DNA of 64,000 nucleotides from Aromatoleum evansii (GTDB taxonomy: Bacteria; Pseudomonadota; Gammaproteobacteria; Burkholderiales; Rhodocyclaceae), in assembly GCF_012910805.1 (NCBI RefSeq), contig NZ_WTVK01000028.1:1-64000 (forward strand), written 5' to 3'. The translations under genes and the position numbers were made by a program. The notes beneath the pieces were generated by a model. That model had not been told where the DNA came from. It did no database searches and was given only the letters and a program-made list of their open reading frames with translations. Numbering within the stretch: position 1 is the stretch's first letter; each line of letters opens with the position of its first letter. Positions 8,664-17,562 of this stretch are shown piece after piece.

Positions 8664-9553
8664 TTCACTGCGCCGAAATCGAACACCAGCGGCTCCGATA
8701 CGCTCTTGTGCTCGGCATTGGCCTTGTTGAACACCGCGATCTGGCCGGTGATCCGCGCTCCCGCCTTGAACGCGGCGTCATCCGCATGGCCTGGATCGAG
8801 GGCGCGGGCGAATTCGAGATTCCAGTGCCCTGCCTTCCACACCCCCTTGGCGGCGACGTCCGCGGCGCTGCCCGAGGCGTTCGCGGGGGCGAACGAAGGC
8901 AGGCGATCGCCCTTGTTCTCCTTGGGGCGCGGCAGCATCTCGTAAGACGCCGCGCCCTCGTCGCGACGCTTCGTGATGTAGATCACCGGGCCGTCCTTGA
9001 CCTGATATTCGGCGGCCGACTCCTGCATCTTGGTCGTGACGTGATGCACCATATCCTCGGCGATGCCCGACGGGTTGGTCCGCGCGGCCGACCACAGCCA
9101 GACGTCGACCTTGTAGTCCTTGGTCGACAGCATCGTGCGGTCGAAGTCGCCGGCGAGGTGGAAACGCACCGCGAACATGTCCTCGAGCTGGCTCTCGCGC
9201 TGGTACTTGTCGCCACGCCAGCTCCATTCCTTGTGCACGGCGTCCGCGGCGTCGTCCGGATAGCGCACGGCGAGGTAGAACCGCCCCGCCGCGACGCCCG
9301 CCTTCAGCTCGACCGTCAGGTTGCCGGCGGTGTTGCGCTCGCCGGCCGGATCCAGACCGTACTTCGCCCGCTCCTCGCGCTCCAGCGCCGGTTTCACCGG
9401 CACCTTGATCCAGCCGCTGCCCCCCCACTCGCCCAGGTCGCCGTCCGGCTTCGGTGCGGCAGCGAGGTTGGACACCGGAATCACCTGCGGCGTAGGGGCC
9501 TGCGCATGCGCCACCATGGGCAGCAGCGAAAGGAGCGGAACAAGAAACTTCAT
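8660..9553 (-). CDS. ethylbenzene dehydrogenase gamma-like heme-binding periplasmic protein
   Basis: A 297-residue protein with signal peptide MKFLVPLLSLLPMVAHAQA. Its body resembles the cytochrome b-binding domain of ethylbenzene/DMS dehydrogenase gamma subunits: the start pattern AAPKPDGDLGEWGGSGW, then LAVRYPDDAADAVHKEWSW, MFAVRFHLAGDF, VDVWLWSAARTNPSGIAEDM and the closing WNLEFARAL. There is no CxxCH motif, so any heme would be bound non-covalently. No molybdopterin catalytic subunit lies nearby. It sits between two cupredoxin genes on the same strand, which suggests a heme/copper periplasmic electron-transfer set. A larger relative with c-type motifs lies at 37677-38978. Confidence 0.75.
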   Translation of the reverse strand: MKFLVPLLSLLPMVAHAQAPTPQVIPVSNLAAAPKPDGDLGEWGGSGWIKVPVKPALEREERAKYGLDPAGERNTAGNLTVELKAGVAAGRFYLAVRYPDDAADAVHKEWSWRGDKYQRESQLEDMFAVRFHLAGDFDRTMLSTKDYKVDVWLWSAARTNPSGIAEDMVHHVTTKMQESAAEYQVKDGPVIYITKRRDEGAASYEMLPRPKENKGDRLPSFAPANASGSAADVAAKGVWKAGHWNLEFARALDPGHADDAAFKAGARITGQIAVFNKANAEHKSVSEPLVFDFGAVK

Positions 9554-9583
9554 GGGCGGCTCGGCAGGATGGCGGGAAGGGGC

Positions 9584-10048
9584 TTACTCGACGACGATCG
9601 AGCCGTGCATGCCCTGATCCTTGTGGTCCTCGATCGTGCAGATGACCTCGAACTCGCCCTTATTCACGGTGACGAAGAACAGCTCGACGGCCCCGCCGTT
9701 CTTGTAAGCCTCGACGGCCGTGAAGTACGGCGCCTTGATCTCGCCGCCATTCGGCTTGGGCGTCTGCACCTTGCGCCACGCGACCGACTTGAAGAACTCC
9801 GTCGCCGTGTAATAGTGGTCCTTCTGGCCCACGTTCTTGATCACCAGACGGTAGGGCTGGCCGGCCTTGAGCTTGAGATCCTGCGGCGTGAAGCTGTGCT
9901 CGGTGAGTTCCACGGTGATCGTCTCCATCGCGTCCCAGTTGGCGGCCTTCACGATCGCGGCGGCATCGGCGACGGGCTCGGCGGCTCCGACAACGAGGGG
10001 CGCGGCGAGGATCGCCCCGGCGAGAAGAGAGATGAGGGACATGCGCAT
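9584..10048 (-). CDS. periplasmic cupredoxin-domain protein (type 1 copper)
   Basis: A 154-residue protein with signal peptide (residues 1-23, ending VVGAAEP) and a cupredoxin fold. Likely copper ligands are His78 (VGQKDHYYT), Cys137, His142 and Met147 (ICTIEDHKDQGM). It shares the arrangement of the other cupredoxin at 8169-8663, including the long insert between the first His and the Cys, so they are probably diverged duplicates. A GGAG site nine bases before the ATG at 10048 supports this start over a second ATG six bases later. It is the first gene of the trio. The 245-base gap to divergent maf holds an inverted repeat AATTG-TAT-CAATT at 10141-10153 that may be regulatory; no consensus FNR box was seen. 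Confidence 0.82.
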   Translation of the reverse strand: MRMSLISLLAGAILAAPLVVGAAEPVADAAAIVKAANWDAMETITVELTEHSFTPQDLKLKAGQPYRLVIKNVGQKDHYYTATEFFKSVAWRKVQTPKPNGGEIKAPYFTAVEAYKNGGAVELFFVTVNKGEFEVICTIEDHKDQGMHGSIVVE

Positions 10049-10293
10049 ACGGACTTGCTCCAGAGTAAATTGGCGATGCCGGATCGGCCTGCGTGCCTCG
10101 GCGACGTGATGCACAACACGCGGGCATTTGATGACCGGGGAATTGTATCAATTAAATGCAATGACAAGCACGACGGGCCACCGCGGACGACGCGCCGTCA
10201 TCCGCCCGCAAATCGGCACATGCGCCGGGTCGCAGCGCAGCCAAGAGGGTAGAATCCGCCCCAATAACCGCCGGCATCCCGTACCCGAAAGCC

Positions 10294-10914
10294 ATGAGCA
10301 GCCTCCAAGCCCGAATCTACCTCGCCTCGCGCAGCCCGCGCCGCCGCGAGCTCCTGCGCCAGATCGGCGTGCATTTCGACCTGCTCGTATTCCGGGGCAC
10401 GGAGCGCGGGGCCGACGCCGACGTCGACGAGACGCCGCTGCCGGACGAGAACGTCGAACACTACGTCGAACGCGTCGCGCTCACCAAGGCCGAGGCCGGA
10501 TGCCGGCGCCTGCAGTGGCGCACCCTGCCGCAGCACCCGGTGCTGTCGGCGGACACGACCCTGGAACTCGACGGCGAGATCATCGGCAAGCCGGCCGACG
10601 CCAATGACGCCGCGGCGATCCTGCGCCGCCTGTCGGGGCGGACGCATCGCGTGCTGACCGCGGTGGCGATCAGCGACGGCGCGCGCACGCGCAGCTGCAT
10701 CAACACCAGCGAAGTGCGATTTCGTGCCCTCGCCGATGGCGAGATCCGCCACTACGTCGCGACCGGCGAGCCGATGGACAAGGCCGGCGCCTACGGCATC
10801 CAGGGGCGCGCGGCGATCTTCATCGAGGAGATCCGCGGCAGCTACACGGGGATCATGGGCCTGCCGCTGTTCGAGACGGCGCAGCTCCTCGACGCCTTCG
10901 GCTATCCCCTGTAA
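10294..10914 (+). CDS. maf: Maf-family nucleoside triphosphate pyrophosphatase
   Basis: A 206-residue house-cleaning enzyme that hydrolyses non-canonical nucleoside triphosphates to monophosphates (YhdE-type dTTP/UTP activity is usual for the gene beside rng). The N-terminal signature IYLASRSPRRRELLRQIG and the segments PVLSADTTLELDGEIIGKP and GAYGIQGRAAIFIEEIRGSY are characteristic. It precedes rng by about 106 bases on the same strand, an order conserved in many proteobacteria. A TAGAAT sequence about 40 bases upstream of the ATG may be its -10 element. Confidence 0.94.
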   Translation: MSSLQARIYLASRSPRRRELLRQIGVHFDLLVFRGTERGADADVDETPLPDENVEHYVERVALTKAEAGCRRLQWRTLPQHPVLSADTTLELDGEIIGKPADANDAAAILRRLSGRTHRVLTAVAISDGARTRSCINTSEVRFRALADGEIRHYVATGEPMDKAGAYGIQGRAAIFIEEIRGSYTGIMGLPLFETAQLLDAFGYPL

Positions 10915-11020
10915 GCTCGACCAGTTCCCGCCCGGTGTGCGCCGGGCGGCGTCCTCGATGGGCAATGCGCAATCGGTGCCTCACGTCTGCGCTTGCGCAT
11001 TTCCCATTGGCAGCAATTCC

Positions 11021-12475
11021 ATGAGCATCGAATTTCTCATCAACTTCACGCCGCAGGAGACGCGCGTAGCGATCGTCGAGCAGGGTGTGGTGCAGGAGCT
11101 GCACGTCGAGCGCACCGCCAGCCGAGGCATCGTCGGCAACATCTACCTCGGCAAGGTCGTGCGTGTGCTGCCGGGAATGCAGTCGGCCTTCATCGACATC
11201 GGCCTCGAACGCACCGCCTTCCTGCACGTCGCGGACATCTGGAGCGATCGCCACAACGGCGACACCGGCAAGCCGATCGAGCGCATCCTCGTCGAAGGCC
11301 AGAACCTCACCGTACAGGTGCTGAAGGACCCGATCGGCACGAAGGGCGCACGCCTGTCGACGCAGATCAGCATCGCCGGGCGGCTGCTCGTGTACCTGCC
11401 CCAGGAAAAGCACATCGGCATCTCGCAGCGCATCGAGGACGAGGCCGAGCGCGAAGCGCTGCGCGAACGCCTCACGCGCCTCGTGCCCGCCGATGAGGCC
11501 GGCGGCTTCATCGTGCGCACGATGGCCGAGTCGGCCTCCGACGAGGAGCTCGCCGCCGACATCGCCTACCTGCGCAAGCTGTGGGGCGAGATCCGCAACA
11601 GCTCGACCGGGCGTTTCCCGCCGGCAGTGCTCTACGAAGACCTCGGCCTCGGCCAGCGCGTGCTGCGCGATCTGGTCAACGACGACACGACGCGCATCCT
11701 CGTCGACTCGCGCGAGAACTTCCAGAAGCTCACCGCCTTCGCCTCCGAGTACAGCCCCAAGGTGCTGCCCCTGCTCGAACACTATGGCGGCGAGCGTCCG
11801 CTGTTCGACCTGCACAGCGTCGAGGAGGAGATCCAGAAGGCGCTCGCGCGGCGCGTGAACCTGAAATCCGGCGGCTACCTGATCATCGACCAGACCGAGG
11901 CGATGACCACCGTCGACGTGAACACCGGCGGCTTCGTCGGCGCACGCAACTTCGACGACACGATCTTCAAGACCAACCTCGAGGCGGCGCAGACGATCGC
12001 GCGCCAGCTGCGCCTGCGCAACCTCGGCGGCATCATCATCATCGACTTCATCGACATGGAAAACCCCGAGCACCGCGACATGGTGCTCGACGAGTTCCGC
12101 AAGGCGCTCGCGCGCGACCACACCAAGATGACGGTGAATGGCTTCACCGCACTGGGGCTGGTCGAAATGACGAGGAAGCGCACGCGCGAATCGCTCGCCC
12201 ACCTGCTGTGCGAGCCCTGCCCGACCTGTGGCGGACGCGGCGAGGTCAAGACCGCGCGCACGGTGTGCTACGAGATCCTGCGCGAACTGCTGCGCGAGGC
12301 GCGCCAGTTCAACGCGCGCGAATTCCGCGTGCTCGCCGCGCCCAACGTGATCGACCTCTTCCTCGACGAGGAGTCGCAGTCGCTCGCGATGCTGTCGGAC
12401 TTCATCGGCAAGAAGATCTCGCTGCACCCGGAGGCGAGCTACTCGCAGGAACAGTTCGACATCGTGCTGCTGTGA
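11021..12475 (+). CDS. rng: ribonuclease G
   Basis: A 484-residue endoribonuclease of the RNase E/G family, acting in 16S rRNA 5' maturation and mRNA decay. It starts MSIEFLINFTPQETRVAIVE, contains the S1 domain (GNIYLGKVVRVLPGMQSAFIDIG), the catalytic DNase I-like segment around IIIIDFIDMENPEHR with metal-binding aspartates, and the zinc-link CEPCPTCGGRG. It lacks the long C-terminal scaffold of RNase E, so RNase G is preferred; length matches. An in-frame extension upstream is not conserved. Its stop overlaps a GTG that starts the prenyltransferase gene (GTGA). Confidence 0.95.
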   Translation: MSIEFLINFTPQETRVAIVEQGVVQELHVERTASRGIVGNIYLGKVVRVLPGMQSAFIDIGLERTAFLHVADIWSDRHNGDTGKPIERILVEGQNLTVQVLKDPIGTKGARLSTQISIAGRLLVYLPQEKHIGISQRIEDEAEREALRERLTRLVPADEAGGFIVRTMAESASDEELAADIAYLRKLWGEIRNSSTGRFPPAVLYEDLGLGQRVLRDLVNDDTTRILVDSRENFQKLTAFASEYSPKVLPLLEHYGGERPLFDLHSVEEEIQKALARRVNLKSGGYLIIDQTEAMTTVDVNTGGFVGARNFDDTIFKTNLEAAQTIARQLRLRNLGGIIIIDFIDMENPEHRDMVLDEFRKALARDHTKMTVNGFTALGLVEMTRKRTRESLAHLLCEPCPTCGGRGEVKTARTVCYEILRELLREARQFNAREFRVLAAPNVIDLFLDEESQSLAMLSDFIGKKISLHPEASYSQEQFDIVLL

Positions 12476-13434
12476 CGGCCCCCGCGACGCCCCGAGGCGT
12501 GGAGCCGACGCCACAGCGCTTCGGCAGCGCACCGCTGCGTTACTTCGCCGCAACGCGACCTGCCTTCCTCAGCGTGACGCTGGTCGGCTGCCTGATCGGC
12601 CTGGCTGCGGCGCGCGCCGATGGAGTCCCCCTGGACACCTTGCGGGCAGTCGTCGCCGTGGCGTTCGCCCTACTCGCCCATGCGGGCGCGAACGTGCTCA
12701 ACGACTACCACGACGCCCTGAGCGGCGCCGACGCCGCGAACACCGACCGGCTCTACCCCTTCACCGGCGGCAGCCGTTTCATCCAGAACGGCATCCTGAC
12801 GGCAGGCCAGACCGCAGGCTTCGCCTACGCGCTGCTCGGGCTGGTCGTGCCGGCCGGGCTGTGGCTCGCGTACGGCTCGGGGGGAGGCCTGATCGCGATC
12901 GGGTTCGCGGGACTCGTCCTCGGCTGGGCCTACTCGGCACCGCCGCTCAAGCTCGCGAGCCGCGGGCTAGGCGAGTTAGCCATCGCCGGCGCGTGGTTGC
13001 TGGTCATCGTCGGCACGGACTTCGTTCAGCGCGGGACGTTTGCGTGGACGCCCGTCGCGGCAGGCCTGTCGTTCGCGCTGCTGGTCGCGAACCTGCTCTT
13101 CATCAACCAGTTCCCCGACCGCGCGGGAGACGAGGCCGCCGGCAAGCGCACGCTGGTCGTGCGCCTGGGCGCGGATACGGCGAAATGGGGCTACTTCGCG
13201 ATCGCGCTCGTGGCCTACGGCTGGCTAGTGCTGCAGGTCGGACGCTACAACCTGCCCCAGGCTTGCGCAGCCGCGGCGCTGACGCTGGTGCTGTCGCTCA
13301 ACGCGGCACGGCAACTGCGCGAGCATGCGGCCGACCCGGCCGAACTGCGCCCGGCGATCAAGCTGACGATCGCGGCCACGAACCTCCACGGTCTGGTGCT
13401 CGCCGCCACGCTCGCCTTCGCCCGCCATACCTGA
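12472..13434 (+). CDS. UbiA-family prenyltransferase, MenA-like
   Basis: A 320-residue integral membrane prenyltransferase with about eight hydrophobic helices. The first aspartate-rich motif reads [20 protein letters not shown] (residues about 75-94) and the second [15 protein letters not shown] (near residue 208). The NDYxDxxxGxD form resembles 1,4-dihydroxy-2-naphthoate prenyltransferases (MenA) rather than 4-hydroxybenzoate UbiA, but the substrate cannot be fixed from sequence. The frame opens far upstream inside rng; a GTG overlapping the rng stop by four bases is the likely start. It lies between rng and ruvA. If it makes menaquinone it would connect with the frd and CbcL-like genes at 35-42 kb. 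Confidence 0.78.
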   Translation: MTAPATPRGVEPTPQRFGSAPLRYFAATRPAFLSVTLVGCLIGLAAARADGVPLDTLRAVVAVAFALLAHAGANVLNDYHDALSGADAANTDRLYPFTGGSRFIQNGILTAGQTAGFAYALLGLVVPAGLWLAYGSGGGLIAIGFAGLVLGWAYSAPPLKLASRGLGELAIAGAWLLVIVGTDFVQRGTFAWTPVAAGLSFALLVANLLFINQFPDRAGDEAAGKRTLVVRLGADTAKWGYFAIALVAYGWLVLQVGRYNLPQACAAAALTLVLSLNAARQLREHAADPAELRPAIKLTIAATNLHGLVLAATLAFARHT

Positions 13435-13456
13435 ACCAATCTTCGGACCCGAAACC

Positions 13457-14056
13457 ATGATCGGACGCATCGCCGGCATCCTGCTGGAAAAGAATCCTCC
13501 CCAGATCGTCGTCGACGTGCATGGCGTCGGCTACGAGATCGACGTGCCGATGAGCACCTTCTACGGCCTGCCTGCGACCGGCCAGCCGGTGACGCTGTTC
13601 ACCCACCTCGCGGTGCGCGAGGACGGCCACTTCCTGTACGGTTTCGCCAGCGCCGACGAGCGCGCGGCCTTCCGCCAGCTGCTGAAGGTCTCCGGGATCG
13701 GTGCGCGCACGGCACTGGCGGTGCTCTCGGGGCTGTCGGTGACGGACCTCGCGCAGGCGGTCGCCTTGCAGGAGGCTGGGCGTCTCGTGAAGATCCCGGG
13801 CATCGGCAAGAAGACCGCCGAACGTCTGCTACTGGAGCTGCGCGACAAGCTCGGCAAGGCGCTGCCGACCCTCGGCGCGAGCGTGCCCGCAGGCGCGGCG
13901 GCGCAGCCAGCGGACAACCGCAGCGACATCCTCAACGCGCTGCTCGCGCTCGGTTACAACGAGAAGGAAGCGCTCGGCGCGATGAAATCGGTGCCCGAGG
14001 ACAGCGGCGTCTCCGACGGCATCCGCCTCGCACTCAAGAGCCTGTCGAAGGCCTGA
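13457..14056 (+). CDS. ruvA: Holliday junction branch migration protein RuvA
   Basis: A 199-residue protein that binds four-way DNA junctions and loads the RuvB motor. The N-terminal OB-fold begins [35 protein letters not shown]; the helix-hairpin-helix motifs are [19 protein letters not shown] and [19 protein letters not shown]; the C-terminal domain III ([15 protein letters not shown]) contacts RuvB. A flexible linker rich in alanine and proline lies at residues about 137-152. ruvB follows after 32 bases on the same strand. ruvC is not adjacent but lies 33 kb away at 47051. Confidence 0.97.
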   Translation: MIGRIAGILLEKNPPQIVVDVHGVGYEIDVPMSTFYGLPATGQPVTLFTHLAVREDGHFLYGFASADERAAFRQLLKVSGIGARTALAVLSGLSVTDLAQAVALQEAGRLVKIPGIGKKTAERLLLELRDKLGKALPTLGASVPAGAAAQPADNRSDILNALLALGYNEKEALGAMKSVPEDSGVSDGIRLALKSLSKA

Positions 14057-14088
14057 AGCACCGCCCCGCGCTGCGCTAAACTCCCGCC

Positions 14089-15135
14089 ATGATCGAAACC
14101 GACAAGCTGCACGCCCCGCGCATCATCTCCGCGCAGACCGCCGACCGCCAGGAAGACGCCGTCGAGCGCGCCCTGCGCCCGAAGCGGCTCGCCGAATATG
14201 TCGGCCAGGCGAAGATCCGCGAACAGCTCGAGATCTTCATCGCCGCCGCACGCCAGCGCGGCGACGCGCTCGACCACGTGCTGCTGTTCGGCCCGCCAGG
14301 CCTGGGCAAGACCACGCTCGCGCACATCGTCGCCGCCGAGATGGGCGTAAACCTGCGCCAGACCTCGGGGCCGGTGCTCGAACGCGCCGGCGACCTCGCG
14401 GCGCTGCTGACCAACCTCGAGCCGCACGACGTGCTCTTCATCGACGAGATCCACCGCCTGTCGCCGGTCGTCGAGGAGATCCTGTACCCCGCGCTGGAAG
14501 ACTTCCAGATCGACATCATGATCGGCGAAGGCCCGGCCGCGCGCTCGGTGAAGCTCGACCTGCCGCCCTTCACGCTGGTCGGCGCGACCACCCGGGCGGG
14601 CATGTTGACGAACCCGCTGCGCGACCGGTTCGGCATCGTTTCGCGGCTGGAGTTCTACACGCCCGAGGAGCTCGCCTTCATCGTCAGCCGTTCGGCGCGC
14701 CTACTCGACGTCACCATCGACGACGCCGGCGCCTTCGAGATCGCGCGCCGCTCGCGCGGCACCCCGCGTATCGCCAACCGCCTGCTGCGCCGCGTGCGCG
14801 ACTACGCGCAGGTCAAGGCCGACGGCGACATCACCGCCGCCGTCGCCGACGCGGCGCTGCGCATGCTGGACGTCGATCACCTCGGTCTCGACCTGATGGA
14901 CCGCAAGCTGCTCGGTGCGATGCTGGAAAAGTTCGCCGGCGGCCCGGTCGGGCTCGACAACCTCGCCGCCGCGATCGGCGAGTCGTCCGACACCATCGAG
15001 GACGTGCTCGAACCCTACCTGATCCAGCAGGGCTATCTGCAGCGCACCCCGCGCGGACGCATCGCCACCGCCGCCATCTGGGCACACTTCGGGCTCGCAC
15101 GCCCGTCGCGCGACGGCGACCTCTTCGGCGCCTGA
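14089..15135 (+). CDS. ruvB: Holliday junction branch migration ATPase RuvB
   Basis: A 348-residue AAA+ motor that drives branch migration with RuvA. It shows [18 protein letters not shown], Walker [13 protein letters not shown], Walker [12 protein letters not shown], sensor 1 [11 protein letters not shown], the arginine-finger region [16 protein letters not shown] and the C-terminal winged helix with RTPRGRIAT. Length is typical. Ten bases separate its stop from the next small membrane-protein gene. Confidence 0.97.
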   Translation: MIETDKLHAPRIISAQTADRQEDAVERALRPKRLAEYVGQAKIREQLEIFIAAARQRGDALDHVLLFGPPGLGKTTLAHIVAAEMGVNLRQTSGPVLERAGDLAALLTNLEPHDVLFIDEIHRLSPVVEEILYPALEDFQIDIMIGEGPAARSVKLDLPPFTLVGATTRAGMLTNPLRDRFGIVSRLEFYTPEELAFIVSRSARLLDVTIDDAGAFEIARRSRGTPRIANRLLRRVRDYAQVKADGDITAAVADAALRMLDVDHLGLDLMDRKLLGAMLEKFAGGPVGLDNLAAAIGESSDTIEDVLEPYLIQQGYLQRTPRGRIATAAIWAHFGLARPSRDGDLFGA

Positions 15136-15144
15136 AAGCGCGCA

Positions 15145-15495
15145 ATGCGCACCTTCGTCGCCTTCACGATGACGCTGTGCCTGCTCGGCGGCGCATGGCT
15201 GCTGCGGGGCCCGGAGTTCTTCTGGCCCGACCGCCTCGACCCGTCGCAAGGGGTGTTCCTCGGCGGTCTATCCTCACAGCTTCTGGGCGCGGGCCTGCTG
15301 ACGATCGCGGGGCTCGGCGCGATGGTCGTTGGACGCGCGGCCCGTGGCGTCCACGGCGCACCGACGCGCGCGTGGCAGGTCCGCTACTTCCTGCTGATCC
15401 TGATTGCGCTGGGGCTGGTCAGCGCAGCCTTCAGCCTCGGCGAGCGCGGCCCCAACCCGGACTGGCGCACGCCGGGGAGCATTGACCCCTCGTAG
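15145..15495 (+). CDS. hypothetical three-helix membrane protein
   Basis: A 116-residue protein that I do not recognise. It has three hydrophobic segments: residues about 4-20, 38-62 and 81-98. The short loops contain GPEFFWPDRLDPSQG and a basic stretch, and the C-terminal tail (GERGPNPDWRTPGSIDPS) is polar. It begins ten bases after ruvB in the same direction and is probably transcribed with it. GC content and coding pattern match its neighbours, and the ORF does not look like an antisense shadow. No functional prediction is possible. Confidence 0.6.
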   Translation: MRTFVAFTMTLCLLGGAWLLRGPEFFWPDRLDPSQGVFLGGLSSQLLGAGLLTIAGLGAMVVGRAARGVHGAPTRAWQVRYFLLILIALGLVSAAFSLGERGPNPDWRTPGSIDPS

Positions 15496-15504
15496 GAAAG
15501 AGCG

Positions 15505-15549
15505 GTGGGAGCGGCTTCAGCCGCGAATGTGCGCCGATTCGCGGCTGAA
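15505..15549. repeat. REP-like palindrome, copy 1 (degenerate right arm)
   Basis: The left arm GTGGGAGCGGCTTCAGCCGC is intact, followed by a short spacer and TTCGCGGCTGAAA, where the expected right arm breaks off. It lies between the 116-residue membrane-protein gene and the convergent rlmI-like gene. It belongs to the family found at 20195, 28083, 56615 and 60875. Confidence 0.85.
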
Positions 15550-15575
15550 AGGTCGCACGCCCCCCGCCGTCCGTC

Positions 15576-16766
15576 TCACCCGACCTGAACCGCCAGCCCC
15601 TTCAGGTATTCCCCCTCGGGTACGGCCAGTCCAATCGGATGATCCGCTGCGGCAGACAGCCGATGCAGGATGCGCGCATCGACACCCGCGTCGCTCGCCG
15701 CACCGGCGACGATCTTCTGGAAGAGCTCCAGGCCGATGCCGCCCGAGCAGGAGTAGGTCATCAGGATGCCGCCCGGATTGAGCAGGCGGAGGCCGAACAG
15801 GTTGATGTCCTTGTACGCGCGTGCCGCGCGGTCCGCATGCGCGGCCGAGGGCGCGAATTTAGGCGGATCCAGCACGATGAGGTCGAAGGTCCGCCCCTCC
15901 GTCTTCAGCGCGCGCAGCGCTGCGAACACGTCCGCCTCCATCCACTCCGCGCGGGTCGCGTCGAGGTGCGGGTTGAGCGCAACGTTGCGGCGCGCGACCT
16001 CCAGTGCCGGCCCCGACGAGTCGATCGACAGCACCGATGTCGCGCCGCCCGCCAGCGCCTGCAGCGAGAAACCGCCCGTATAGCAGAAGCAGTTCAGCAC
16101 GCTGCGACCGTTTGCGAGCAGCCCGGTGAGGCGGCGGTTGTCGCGCTGGTCGAGATAGAAACCGGTCTTGTGGCCGGCGACGACGTCGACTTCCATGCGC
16201 ACGCCGTTCTCGACGATGGTCAGCGCCCCCTGCGGCAGCTCGCCATACACGCAGCCCGTCATGGGGCCCAGGCCTTCCAGCTTGCGCACGTCCGAGTCGG
16301 AACGCTCATACACCGCCTTGCAGCCTGTCGCCTGCACCAGCCCGGCGACGATCGCATCGCGCCACTTCTCCGCACCGGCGCTGGTGAGCTGGACGACGAC
16401 CACCTCACCAAAGCGGTCGGCGATCACGCCCGGCAGGCCGTCGGACTCGCCGTGGATCAGGCGCACCCCGCTCTCGCCCGCGAGCAGCGGATGGGTCGCA
16501 CGACGGGCAACCGACTCGGCGACGCGGCGCTTGAAGAATGCGTGGTCGATCGAAACGTCCGGCGCGAAACTCCACATGCGCGCGCGGATCTGCGACTCGG
16601 GCGACCAGGCGGCACGACCGAGCACGCGGCCGTCGTCGGCGACGACCTCCACCGTATCGCCTGGCCGCGCGCGCCCTTCGAGACGAGCCACGGAGCCCGC
16701 GAACACCCACGGGTGGCGGCGCAGGAGCGAACGCTCCTTGCCGGGATTGAGAACGAGCTTGGACAT
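15576..16766 (-). CDS. rlmI: RlmI-like 23S rRNA cytosine methyltransferase
   Basis: A 396-residue class I SAM-dependent methyltransferase of the RlmI family (m5C1962 of 23S rRNA in E. coli). The N-terminal PUA domain spans residues about 2-80 (MSKLVLNPGKERSLLRRHPWVF), followed by a linker domain and the Rossmann methyltransferase domain. Motifs include VLNCFCYTGGFSLQALAGGA (SAM site), LIVLDPPKFAPS (catalytic DPPxF) and GILMTYSCSGGI with the likely catalytic cysteine. The ATG at 16766 begins the conserved PUA domain; about 100 upstream in-frame codons are not conserved. Length equals the E. coli protein. Confidence 0.9.
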   Translation of the reverse strand: MSKLVLNPGKERSLLRRHPWVFAGSVARLEGRARPGDTVEVVADDGRVLGRAAWSPESQIRARMWSFAPDVSIDHAFFKRRVAESVARRATHPLLAGESGVRLIHGESDGLPGVIADRFGEVVVVQLTSAGAEKWRDAIVAGLVQATGCKAVYERSDSDVRKLEGLGPMTGCVYGELPQGALTIVENGVRMEVDVVAGHKTGFYLDQRDNRRLTGLLANGRSVLNCFCYTGGFSLQALAGGATSVLSIDSSGPALEVARRNVALNPHLDATRAEWMEADVFAALRALKTEGRTFDLIVLDPPKFAPSAAHADRAARAYKDINLFGLRLLNPGGILMTYSCSGGIGLELFQKIVAGAASDAGVDARILHRLSAAADHPIGLAVPEGEYLKGLAVQVG

Positions 16767-16860
16767 GGCGAAAACCGCAGAAGGATCAGGCGCGTGAGTG
16801 TATAGCCCCGCGCGGGACCTCGCCAGCGATGCATCCGCAACGCCGCAGCCCGAACCGAAG

Positions 16861-17367
16861 TCAGTCCTGCATGCGCTTGCGGATGCGATCGGCGGTATCG
16901 AGCAGTTCCGGCAGGTCGCGCGAACCCAGCAGCGCGCCGAAATGCTCGATCGCCCGTGGCGTGAGGAACAGGTGGCCGTTGCCGCGACGGGTGATCCAGC
17001 CGAGCTCGACAAGGCGCACGATCTTGCGCCGCACCGTCTCGCGCGGCAAACCGGTCGCCGCTGCAATGGAATAGGCGTTGCATGGGCGCATCACCGCGGC
17101 GAACCTGTCGCCATCGATGCTGACGTTTGCTTCGCCACTGTTCTCGAGCGCACCGATGTTATGCAGGGCAATTTCGCCGAGCAGCAGCGGCAGCAGAATG
17201 TCGCGCTCGAATTCCTCGAACAGGCGTCGCAGGCTCTTGATCTGGTAACGGGCCAGCAGGATCGCTGCGGCGCGAATGGGCGAGGGACAGGAGCCCTCCG
17301 CCACTGCATAGTCCCGTTCTCCGGCATTCGGGCTGTTTGCGTCTGGATTGTTTGTATTGCGGCGCAT
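16861..17367 (-). CDS. winged-helix transcriptional regulator, family unassigned
   Basis: A 168-residue probable DNA-binding protein. The C-terminal part (residues about 95-145) reads as a winged helix: AYSIAAATGLPRETVRRKIVRL as helix-turn-helix, then VELGWITRRGNGHLFLTPRA as wing. The N-terminal half is helical (LLARYQIKSLRRLFEEFERDILLPLLLGEIALHN) and may be a dimerisation or sensor region. The HTH resembles the Crp/IclR style but no effector domain is recognised. The ATG at 17367 has an AAAGG site five bases upstream; a GTG at 17391 is an alternative. It lies downstream of xerC on the same strand, with 195 bases between. Confidence 0.7.
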   Translation of the reverse strand: MRRNTNNPDANSPNAGERDYAVAEGSCPSPIRAAAILLARYQIKSLRRLFEEFERDILLPLLLGEIALHNIGALENSGEANVSIDGDRFAAVMRPCNAYSIAAATGLPRETVRRKIVRLVELGWITRRGNGHLFLTPRAIEHFGALLGSRDLPELLDTADRIRKRMQD

Positions 17368-17562
17368 GGCTGCCTTTCTCCCAACGCCCACAGAACAGGG
17401 GCGTAAGGCAGACTTGTCGGGGTCGGACGACGTGATTTTATTGGGGACTTGTTGCCCCCAGCATAGCGCAGACCCGCGACGTGGCCGCGATTTTCTCTAC
17501 CCGATTTGGGCAGGATTTCACAAGCCCCAAGATATAAGCAAATATTTCGGACGAGCAGTCCG

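Noticed and set aside
8660-9553. A true ethylbenzene or DMS dehydrogenase operon
   Set aside because: Only the gamma-like heme domain is present; no molybdopterin alpha subunit, iron-sulfur beta subunit or chaperone is near at either locus.
15576-17066. A longer 496-residue form of the rRNA methyltransferase
   Set aside because: The first 100 codons show no conserved sequence and overlap the HTH regulator gene; the PUA domain starts at 16766.
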